Below are positions 1 through 7,909 of a DNA stretch of 31,562 nucleotides, piece by piece. This DNA is from Elysia marginata (lineage: Eukaryota; Mollusca; Gastropoda; Plakobranchidae), in contig BMAT01011361.1 in the NCBI GenBank assembly GCA_019649035.1, positions 306,096 through 337,657 on the forward strand, written 5' to 3'. The translations under genes were made by a program, and so were the position numbers. The stretch's first letter is position 1; each line of letters opens with the position of its first letter. Under the pieces are notes generated by a model. It saw only the letters and a program-made list of their open reading frames with translations, was not told the origin of the DNA and ran no database searches.

Positions 1-795
1 ATATTTACGTTAACAGCTTGGACATTTTTCAAATACCTGGAGAGCAGATATACTAGACTCTGTCTATTTATAAAAAAAAATTGAGATGAAACACTAACTC
101 TCGACCCTTTTAGCACCCTTTGCATTTTAACAGCATACAGAAACAAAGACAGTTCTGAATGGTGTTCGTTTTGGTTTACAATATCTCTGAAGCTACAGGG
201 TTAAATAGCACAACCAACACATATTAAAACTAAAAAGTCAATATATTCAGAAATATCAATTAAATTAGCAAATATGTATTAAAATAGCGTGCGAGACAAA
301 CTTTAAGGATAAATCCCATTTTGATTTCTTGATAGTATTAAACGACAACTTTCTGCCTTTGGATAATCCCGTTTCGCTATATGAAGATTAGGATGGTACC
401 GTCAATAGCGGTTTTGGTTTGTTTTGTTTCTTTGTTTTTGTTTTGGTTTTTTTAACGTGGAGCATTTTTATTTAAATTTGTGATGCCGTGTTTAGCGTCA
501 TTCACTTGACCTAGGCGCTAGGCTGGGTGGTTATATTTATAATTCTTAAAATGGCGAAATCCTATTCAAAAGCTAGACGATGTGTTCAACAAAACGCTAG
601 TCTTAGAGCTTGAGCCTTTTGGCGTGCTAAGATGAATTTAGGCGAATTGCCTGCATTTAAAAAGGGCAAAAAACATCCTGTATCAAACGTTACCCTCGTT
701 TTTATATTACATATTCACCTAATCAAACAAACAGCGTTTCGCATGATTTTTATGGACTCCGTAAATTTCCTAAAATGATAATATATTAAAACATT
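1..795. other. AT-rich non-coding stretch
   Basis: No supported gene is present. The stretch is AT-rich with short homopolymers. A T/G-rich run lies near 410-455. Around 509-526 there is a local CCTAGGCGCTAGG quasi-palindrome. I see no tRNA-like boxes, target-site duplications or convincing open frames. Confidence 0.6.
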
Positions 796-1020
796 TTGGA
801 ATGTGATGGAATTTTGAAGTTGAAAAAAGTCTTTTATAAATTTATAACAATGCAAATGCCAGAAGGCTCGACAGCAGAGTCTCTCCAAAAGGTTGTAAAA
901 AGAGACAGTAAGAGAGAGAAGAACTTGGCAAGCAATTCAAGCAGCAAACGCCCCGAAGGTCAGACGCCAGAGTCACACAGAACCCACACAGATTGGGATC
1001 TGATGGGTGAGGCTTTATGA
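796..1020 (+). CDS. Possible exon-like frame, hydrophilic, unidentified
   Basis: This is a 74-codon frame from ATG to TGA. From about residue 16 it is Ser/Lys/Glu/Arg/Thr-rich with no membrane segment, as in a disordered protein region. The local base composition is richer in G+C than the flanks. A good splice-donor match, GG|GTGAGG, lies at 1005-1012, so the coding part could end at 1006 and be spliced onward. Alternatively, AATAAA overlaps the stop codon at 1020-1025. No convincing polypyrimidine tract and AG acceptor is visible upstream, and I recognise no domain. A chance open frame is at least as likely as a real exon. Confidence 0.18.
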   Translation: MECDGILKLKKVFYKFITMQMPEGSTAESLQKVVKRDSKREKNLASNSSSKRPEGQTPESHRTHTDWDLMGEAL

Positions 1021-1756
1021 ATAAATGAGAAATTGAAAACACATTAAAATTAAAAAATGCAATTTGTCTTACTGAGAGATAAACTGAGCGTAAGTGTCTG
1101 TATCAGATTATTACATTGTTTTTGTTTCAAGGCAACTGGGTATGCGCCAAATTACAAAATATAAATTTAATAATGTCACCATAATTAATTTTTGTTTGTT
1201 TTAAATTTAATTTTTGTCGCATCGGGAGGGTAAATTAATAATGAGTTGCTCTTGATTCTAAACCTTATAAAAGCCAAAAGAGATCGACGGAAAACTCACG
1301 CAATCATGTGTGTTAATTATGCTTCTTTGGCTTGCAAACTAAGATGGCTTGAGGTTGTTGCCAACTGTGCTCTTGGTTGTAACTTACGTTTGGAAACAAT
1401 GCACATGCTAACTAAAAATTTGATTCAATCAAAAGTCAAATTTGAAACCAAACCGCAGTATCATTATAATTTAAAAAATTGCCCTTGATGCTATCAGTTG
1501 AAGCCCTCTCTGCGTGAAATATGCTTAAGTACTTGCATACACCTGGCATACACTTTAAAAAATTGCTGCATTATTAAAATTCCTTCCAGGGACTTGTTAA
1601 CAGGAAGGCGTTAGAAAAGACCGCTTCTTACAGCAAGTGTTTTTAGCCCACAAGTTCCTCAGACTTTAAAGGGGTCCGGCCTCATTGACCCCATGGTAGC
1701 CAGATGCCTCGGATCTACTTTATCAAACTGTTCTTTTCTTCTTGTATTGAGCATAA
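1021..1756. other. Non-coding stretch, nothing recognised
   Basis: An 80-codon frame from 1246 has ordinary composition, no domain I recognise and no splice context. About 1580-1700 is somewhat more GC-rich and holds a 6-bp CCTTCC/GGAAGG inverted repeat, too short to interpret. The in-frame stop at 1754-1756 marks the 5' limit of reading frame for the LINE relic that follows. Confidence 0.5.
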
Positions 1757-2233
1757 ATCAGAATCTGCTGTATTCGAATGTTTTATCCATCCAAATTATC
1801 CAACCTATTTGAGTACTACACATACACCTTACACTCCTACAAGGACTTTAAGATCAGAACAGAAAACAATGTGTTAGCCAAACCTAGAACACAATTGAAA
1901 ACCTTTGGGGACATAGCGTTTACATTCCAGGGCCCAGATGTTTGGAACCAACTACCTTTATCAGTCCAACAGTCTGATTCTGTGTCTAGATTTAAATTAG
2001 TTCCGAAGACATACTTGTTTGAAAACTTAGTAGTTAGCAGAAATTATAAACTCTAAATTTATAAATGATCTTGTCCATGTTTTTAAAATTGATTTAGTTT
2101 TTTTTTTTCAATTGATATTTATCCTTGTTTTGTAATTTTGAGTGATAGAAATTGTAAAAATGTTATATTGTGCAACGCTTTAGGACTTTTTTTTATTGCA
2201 AAAGGGGCTTTAAAAATCTACATATTATGACTA
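1757..2233 (+). mobile_element. 5'-truncated non-LTR retrotransposon (LINE) 3' end, CR1/L2-like
   Basis: The frame from 1757 to 2056 encodes the extreme C-terminus of a LINE reverse transcriptase polyprotein. Visible hallmarks, counted from the Met at 1778, are a PRTQLKTFGD-type segment (about residues 36-45), VWNQLPL (55-61), a QSDSVSRFK motif (65-73) and KTYLF (77-81). This order is typical of the tail that follows the polymerase domain in CR1/L2-type (Jockey-superfamily) elements of marine invertebrates. The polymerase and endonuclease are absent, so this is a dead fragment truncated at its 5' end during insertion. The 3' UTR (2057-2233) contains a TTGTGCAACGCTTTAGGA block and a second GGGGCTTTAAAAATCTAC block, resembling the 'GCGCTTTA...' ends of these elements. 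It then runs straight into a (TTA)n tail, as expected for target-primed reverse transcription. The assignment to a LINE is firm; the clade is my inference. Confidence 0.85.
1778..2056 (+). pseudogene. Remnant of LINE ORF2 C-terminus (no catalytic domain)
   Basis: The 92 residues from this Met cover only the post-polymerase tail of a LINE ORF2. The upstream codons are open back to a TAA at 1754-1756, but they no longer resemble the expected family sequence, so the Met is not a genuine start. A full-length ORF2 in these clades is many hundreds of residues. No reverse transcriptase YADD box or endonuclease motif is present anywhere nearby, so the fragment cannot be autonomous. Confidence 0.8.
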
Positions 2234-2281
<48 letters not shown>

Positions 2282-2400
2282 TTGTTGTTATTATTATTGC
2301 ATTTATTAATAACATTTTTATCATTATTGTTCTTAGTACTTTATAATCAGTATTATTATGGTTATTATTTTGATAATTTTGTTATTATTGTTACTATCAG
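2234..2400 (+). repeat. (TTA)n microsatellite tail of the LINE
   Basis: A near-perfect TTA/ATT trinucleotide run covers about 2234-2278, then decays into an imperfect ATT-rich run to about 2400. It begins exactly where the LINE 3' UTR ends, so it is most simply the element's own 3' tail, expanded and degraded. The open frame starting at 2282 mostly translates this repeat. Confidence 0.85.
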
Positions 2401-4200
2401 CATGTATGATATTACTTATTGCGTGTTAAGTAACGTGACAAACTACGACATAGAAGAAGATTATTTTCACCGATTAATTTTTTTAAAAGTCATATCTTAT
2501 TTTAGGAAATACTTGTTAAACGTTAACAAAAAAGAGTCATGATTTCTCTCTTGCAGTGTGCAATCAGACGCTCAAAATAAATATTTGAAACTTTGATGGA
2601 TGGGCAGCTTATTCGTCACCGTTAAATTTACAGGACGTTGATCCCTTTAAGGAAACGCAAATTCAGCTACGTATCCTAACATTTTTTAAACTAGTGTAGA
2701 TCCGTCATTAATTTTTGTTCTTCACTTTTTCTCGTCTGGTAATTCTTCTGTAAGGTGACCATATTAATTATGTGTGGTAAAAGATTTTCCTAAGACGAAA
2801 CACTTGCTAACTTAAGGCTTGAAATTTGAATCTCCTAGACCGAAAGCCGAGTATTTTTTTATATAAAGGCTACAACATCATCGAATGTAGCACTCTAGAA
2901 CAAGGGCTAGAACACAATTACATCTAGCACTCGGGTTCAACAGGCTTGAACTATCACCATACATAAAGACGAAGATAACACATCAGCTTTATCCTGCGTG
3001 GTACTCAGTTTACTATCAGCAAGAAAAACAAATGTTAGTCTTACCCTAAAAACTGTTGTTTTCAAGTCCAACTCTACACCCCGCGTGTCCCGAGCTAGCC
3101 AATTAAGTACAAAAAACGGAAGGAAACAAAACTTTTCAAGAACGAAAACATCAGTATTCTACGCTGCGGCAGATTTTCAAGTGTGTATGTAGAACCTCAA
3201 CTGGATAATCTGCGTCAAAAAGAAACAAATACAGACTGTTCTTCATTTCCTGCACCCATCATAATAAAGTGTTAACTAGTGTTATATCTCTTTTGTTTCG
3301 TTTCAGGTTGTTTCTTTGTCAATAAAGCCTACAAAAACACAATGCGTAAAGTATTATTATTTTCACATCTTTTAAACATTATTTTATATGCTTGCATTTA
3401 ATCTAGGGAAATGAAACATTGCATGCCAAATTAACGATCATCATCTAAATTGCACTTGCTAAAGAAAAAAATGTTCAAAAGAAGACTTGGAGAGATAAAA
3501 AATAACACAAGAAATCATGCAATTAATTTCCTTGACGCATATTAAATAAGACATTGCCCTTTTTAATTTCTATGCAGTCGATTGTAATGATGCATTGCTG
3601 TTTATTGCTCTCCCTTCGTCCCAATTATTACATCAGGCATATTGAAAATCTATATTTTATACGAGCTGTGAGAAACATACAGACTGACAATATTACAGTT
3701 GTGATTAATCAGACTCATAAATATGTATTGTTATTTATTTTGTCGGTTTTTTGTTATTATTTTTTATGTTTTATTATTTGCAAGAGAAGGACTATAACGA
3801 AGAGGAAAAGGCGATGAAATGATGTTCAATACGATTTTGAAAAGTAGAAAACGAGAGAAATTGATTTCAAGAAAAGGAAATGTTTAAAAAAACTGTTGGG
3901 AAGGTGGCAGAAGGAAAGAACGTTTAAAAGGAAGTGGAAAGAAATTAATTTAATTAATGAAAATGAAGAATCATACAACGCAGACGGAGACAGAACAAAA
4001 AGGGAAGAAAGTGGAAACGAAATGCAGAAAGTTAAGATTGAAATTGAAAAATGCATCATGCATCAACAATTGAAGCAGTACCACATGCAGCCATAAATAA
4101 AGACTCATTTAGATATACTTTGAGCAGAGTCAAATTGGAAAGAATCATAAAATCTTTTTCGGAATGGATTTTTATTGAACTGATTATTCTCTTAAACTTT
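2401..4200. other. AT-rich non-coding stretch
   Basis: No gene can be supported. The 64-codon frame at 2998-3192 is Ser/Thr/Lys-rich and mildly exon-like, but has no domain or splice context I trust. The 87-codon frame at 3554-3817 ends in a hydrophobic run encoded by T-rich sequence, then a basic tail. Purine-rich sequence at about 3780-4060 opens frames on both strands by composition alone. Confidence 0.5.
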
Positions 4201-4214
4201 CTCCATGTCTTACT

Positions 4215-4385
4215 GTCTACCGATCTACCTATCTCTAAGTCTATTCTGTCTATCTATCTATATACCTATTTATCTTTTCTCTATTTATGTAAATCACTAT
4301 CCATCACCTATCTATTTATTCTACGACCTATCTAACTATCTACTTATAATGTTTATCCCCTATCTGCCTATATATTTATCTAAAT
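4215..4385 (+). repeat. Degenerate (TCTA)n tetranucleotide repeat
   Basis: TCTA/CTAT units recur with many interruptions across the interval. This explains the two overlapping Ser/Leu/Tyr/Ile-rich frames here, which are not genes. The heavy decay suggests an old array. Confidence 0.75.
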
Positions 4386-4389
4386 AATT

Positions 4390-5440
4390 ATGACGACGAG
4401 GAAGGCCTACATTACGACAGGCTTGTTTAAACCGTGTTGGTCCCTTCAGCTAAACTTTTATATGGTTTGCTTTCTACTTACTTGAGGTGGCGTGAGATTT
4501 TTTTAGTGGTGTTTTCTCTGGTGCATGAATCGGCTTAAAATTTTATTTTGTTTGTTCAGACTGGGTTTTCTTGTGAGTATGAGAATAATTGTTTTTCATT
4601 AAAGAGGCAAAGGTTGCATTTAATTACTTTTTGTTGAGTATGATTGGGCTTGTTCCAATATCTACCACGTAATGTTGAATTTTGAATTTTCTAACTTTTG
4701 TCGTGTTTCTTTTTTTCTTCTTGCTGTAAGGCTTTGCCTATGAGTTACTCGTACTGCGCTGCCGATTAAATTTTCTTCAATCAGTTTTTTTTTTATTATT
4801 ATTTGGCGAGCGTTTTGGTTCGGATGGTAATAAATGAGGAAGAGAAATTCATAAACAAAAGTTAACAACATTTTTTAGAATTATGCAAGTGCTGATATGT
4901 TTCTTTTTCAAAACAGGAAGAAGTTGCATCATCATCCTTCCCTCAACTGTAGTATGCAAAAATTGGAGACGAATTTCTCAAAACACTTCACAATTACTGA
5001 AGCTGAACCACTGGTGTCCTAAATCATTCAATACCATTTTTTCCAGATACTGGGATTCTTTCTGAATGTCTAACCGAAGAGCTTTATGTGTGTTTTCAAC
5101 GAATTTTTAAATAATAAAATAAATAGGATAATCAATTGCGCTGAACATAGAGCGTGGTCATAGCGCTTGTTCTGGTTTTATAACACAAGAATACAGGAGA
5201 AATCATTGATGAACCGTAGGCCCGTCCATGGTCTTGATCCCAAACCCCAAATATTTGTGAAGATCAAAGAACTGGCTCAAGAGGGAAATAGGCCTTGAGA
5301 CTATCTCTATATTAAACTTTAAAAAGTTTGAAAATATGCACTTTTCATTACACCACGCTGAGAAGGAATTATTTTAATTGTTTTTTTTTTTGGAGGGGGG
5401 TTGAAAAAAATGTACATATCATTTTAACATTAAAAAAAAA
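4390..5440. other. Non-coding stretch, nothing recognised
   Basis: This is AT-rich sequence with T homopolymers. Two short frames (4662-4871 minus, 4883-5065 plus) have no domain, no splice context and no biased codon usage I can point to. A T run followed by GGAGGGGGG lies at about 5380-5400. Confidence 0.5.
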
Positions 5441-5449
5441 TTAAAGAAT

Positions 5450-5690
5450 ATTTGAAATCTATGTAGCTGTTCCATGAACTTCAAAAAATGATCTATGAAT
5501 AGTTCCCCTTGGACAAAGGTGAGTTTTTAGGCTTAGATTCAGCACAAGAGTTACTCGAACAAACTACCTCGCCCACATAAGATTTCGTTGGTGATCCCTT
5601 TTTTTGTATTTTGCACACAAGAGAGGTTAGTCCTGAAACAGTACCATTAAATGAGAGCGGTACAATAATTTGCTATCAACGTCTTTGTAA
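5450..5690 (+). repeat. Dispersed repeat copy 1 (partner inverted at 23.5 kb)
   Basis: Positions 5466-5598 align without any gap, in reverse complement, to 23543-23675. By hand count 112 of 133 bases match (about 84%). Weaker similarity continues on both sides: TTTGAAATCTATGT just upstream, and GAGGTTAGTCCTGAAACAGTACCATTA near 5624-5649 with small indels. Both copies contain stop codons in the frames I checked, so this looks like a non-coding interspersed element. No RNA polymerase III boxes are visible inside the 133-bp block. Confidence 0.75.
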
Positions 5691-5699
5691 CCAGGGGCG

Positions 5700-6204
5700 C
5701 ACGAAATAAAACGGGCACACTTATTTATAACTTTAACAAGAAAAAACTTTACAGCAGTACAGCAGTAACTGTATGCAAATACATGGCAATATGCAAAACA
5801 AAGAGATAATCCAGGTTTCGGCTCATTCTAAACATTATAGAGGTCTACATGGACAATGTCGTAAGTATAACTTTTTCATAAATCGATATATGATCACCAA
5901 GGGTAGAGACCTGTTTCTTTACCTAGACTAAGTAAAGTTTCAAAGATGAGCAAGACGTTATCACCTTGTTTTCAACGACATACAACAAAAAAGATAAATG
6001 AATTTATAGAAAGTTTAATTGTTTCCAACTCTTTAAACTTCCCCCCCGCCAAAAAAAAAATAAACCGGTCTTACGCCAACTATCCTAGGTCCTGAAATAC
6101 TTTCTTTGCAATGTCCTCTAGTTATATTTTAAAACGTTTATATTTCACTAGGTTTCTTTCTATATTTGTAATTTTTTAGGAAGAATTGTACAAAATTAGA
6201 AAAT
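5700..6204. other. Non-coding stretch with possible decayed repeat
   Basis: The first 60 bases could be a decayed version of the tRNA-like head that adjoins the partner repeat at 23.4 kb, but the match is weak and I do not claim it. The rest is AT-rich and includes a CCCCCCCGCC-type run followed by poly-A near 6040-6060. No frame or motif is supported. Confidence 0.4.
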
Positions 6205-6520
6205 TGGTAGATGGATTTGGTTGATTGTTTGAATTTTAACGTTTCTTTTCAACTACAAGGTTACATCAGAGATGGCGCTTGGGACACTTGAAAGCGTACT
6301 GCCATACTGTGATGTAAGGAACGCTTGTACACACCACACTCAGTCACATTATACTGACACCGGGCCGACCAGACTTAGCACTAAACCCATAATGCCACAC
6401 ACTAGGCAAATCAGCTGCCAATACCAATTTTAAAGTCCTTGGTTTGACTCGGCCGAGACCTCCCAATCTCTGAGCGAGTGCCTTACCGCTAGGCCACAGA
6501 GCCGGTTGTGGTAGATAGGA
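6205..6520 (-). mobile_element. tRNA-derived SINE, family 1, copy A (with TSDs)
   Basis: The element runs about 6508 to 6216 on the minus strand. Its 5' head carries a clear A box (TGGCCTAGCGGT, plus coordinates 6485-6496). Comparison with the second copy at 31151-31447 shows that about 16 bases containing the B box are missing here, near 6455-6458, so this copy should be transcriptionally dead. The body follows, then a 3' end reading GTTAAAATTCAAACAATC, which resembles LINE-type tails used for mobilisation. Flanking direct repeats TGGTAGATGGA (6205-6215) and TGGTAGATAGGA (6509-6520) are the target-site duplication with one indel. The 71-codon minus-strand frame here is a by-product. Confidence 0.88.
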
Positions 6521-6648
6521 GGATATACATAAAATAGCATTGCTTTTGAATGTTTCCACATTTGATTCGACATTTAAAATAAGAACTTACGGAAAATCTT
6601 GGCCTAGAATCTAAAACGAATGTCTAAAATACTTAAACTAGATAATCA

Positions 6649-6943
6649 TGATTTAGAGATTAAGGTAAAGGTAAAGGTAGTCCCATACTCGACATGAGCG
6701 TAGGGGAACAAAGAGCAGGGTCCTTGTTTTTCTAGGCACACGGCATAGTGAGGTAGTTTGCCATTGCTTTCCTCGCCGCCCTTACTTTCGCCGAGTCTTA
6801 AGAGACCTAGCTACCCATCAAGTGCTGGGTGGGCACAGGAGAGCAAATAAAATTTAGCCCGGACTGGGGATCGAACCCGGGACCTCTCAGATAGCGGTCA
6901 ACCGCCCTACCGATTGCGCCACTGCTCACCCTGATTTAGAGAT
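6649..6943 (-). mobile_element. Full-length tRNA-derived SINE, family 2, perfect 12-bp TSD
   Basis: The element occupies 6661-6931 (271 bp), read on the minus strand. The head is tRNA-like with an A box TGGCGCAATCGGTAG (plus 6907-6921) and a B box GGTTCGATCC (plus 6868-6877). The boxes sit 43 bases apart start to start, as in a real tRNA. The middle includes a GGAAAGCAATGGCAAAC block, and the 3' end is a short (TTTACC)n tail. Identical 12-bp direct repeats TGATTTAGAGAT flank it (6649-6660 and 6932-6943). The intact boxes and perfect duplication mean a comparatively recent insertion. The head resembles Lys/Arg-type tRNAs, but parentage is uncertain. Confidence 0.92.
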
Positions 6944-7540
6944 CTAAATAATACCTTCCTCTAGAGCCTATATTAGCCATATATGTAGCCTAGGTTTGAG
7001 CGTCGCCTTTCTTTTTGTTCAAACTGTGTTTGTCATGTTTTCTTACGTTTTAACATTAGGGCCGAGGCTATGATTGTAAAGTGTTCTTACATTCTTTAAA
7101 ACTCCTTGATTTTCGCCAATCATGCATGGGAGTTTTGATTATTGGTGCAAAAGGCTAAACAATAGAAATGAATTTGGATGGAAGATCACGCGATAATGTA
7201 AACAGTTTTCACAGAACAACTGTTAAGATAATACGAGTGAGAAAGAAGAAAAAAAAATTCATATCAATGTTTGTGGTTAAATGTATATGTAATGTACTGA
7301 AAATTGTGAAAAATGTTTTGTTTTTTATTCTCCAGCCTGATGCACTAACTTTTGACCTTCCATCAAAGTAACGAGTGTCTTGCCGAAACCAACAAAATGT
7401 TTAATTTTTTCCTGTCGATCCTGTTTTAAATTTTAATAACCGAACAGTTGGAATGTGATGACATATAACGCTAGAACTGTTTTTATTTGCTTTCTTTAAG
7501 TAGTGTGATTTTCTTTATAAAGCAGCAGAAAACCTACACG
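6944..7540. other. Non-coding stretch, nothing recognised
   Basis: Ordinary AT-rich sequence. The 67-codon frame at 7168-7371 has a Lys run from poly-A and no domain. TTTATT on the plus strand at about 7484 would be a minus-strand AATAAA, which is only of interest if the minus-strand frame upstream (7673-7906) is expressed. Confidence 0.45.
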
Positions 7541-7672
7541 AAGAAACCAGAAGCCTTTTCTTGGCCGCGAACATTCTTTTCTTTTTTTTTTAAGAGTACG
7601 ATCTCTTTTCTTGAGCACCGTTCTCTACAAATGACCACAGATGATCATAGATGACCACAGAATAAGCGGGCA

Positions 7673-7906
7673 TCAGGTCATTTGATCCAGCGTGGTCAGT
7701 GTACGATTCTTTCTAATTATCGCGAGGATTTCTCCTGCTTGCTCTGTCTCTGTCTCGAGGCGTTGCTCTTGATAATAATACGGCTGGAGAAAACTCAGAA
7801 AAGCCGTTCTCTGGTCTTCGTGTTCAGGCCGGAAGCGGTGTTGCTGTTGCTGTTGTTGTAAGTTGTTGCTACTGTTATTGGTGTTGTATGGCTGCCTTGC
7901 GGCCAA
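7673..7906 (-). CDS. Possible small Gln-rich exon, unidentified
   Basis: This 77-codon frame starts with MAARQPYN and has an Asn/Ser stretch (residues 9-15). An interrupted glutamine run (17-22) mixes CAA and CAG, so it is not a pure microsatellite. A charged, amphipathic-looking remainder follows, with EDQRT, ETETEQ and AIIRKN segments. The island 7540-7960 is visibly more GC- and CpG-rich than its surroundings. A TATAAAAG-like box lies about 20 bases before the ATG on the minus strand, and a minus-strand AATAAA lies about 185 bases past the stop. No domain is recognised, and the TATA box is too close to be the promoter for this ATG. It may be a first exon, a regulatory island or chance. Confidence 0.22.
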   Translation of the reverse strand: MAARQPYNTNNSSNNLQQQQQQHRFRPEHEDQRTAFLSFLQPYYYQEQRLETETEQAGEILAIIRKNRTLTTLDQMT

Positions 7907-7909
7907 CGC

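Noticed and set aside
1582-1608. CCTTCC/GGAAGG inverted repeat
   Set aside because: The 6-bp stem with a 15-base loop is expected by chance in a window of this size.
4215-4385. Two overlapping Ser/Leu/Tyr/Ile-rich frames resembling membrane peptides
   Set aside because: They translate a degenerate TCTA repeat.
6344-6559. 71-codon minus-strand frame
   Set aside because: It lies inside SINE copy A, a non-coding element.
6868-6931. A functional tRNA gene
   Set aside because: A and B boxes are present, but the anticodon and acceptor stems do not fold cleanly, and the unit continues into a SINE body with flanking duplications.
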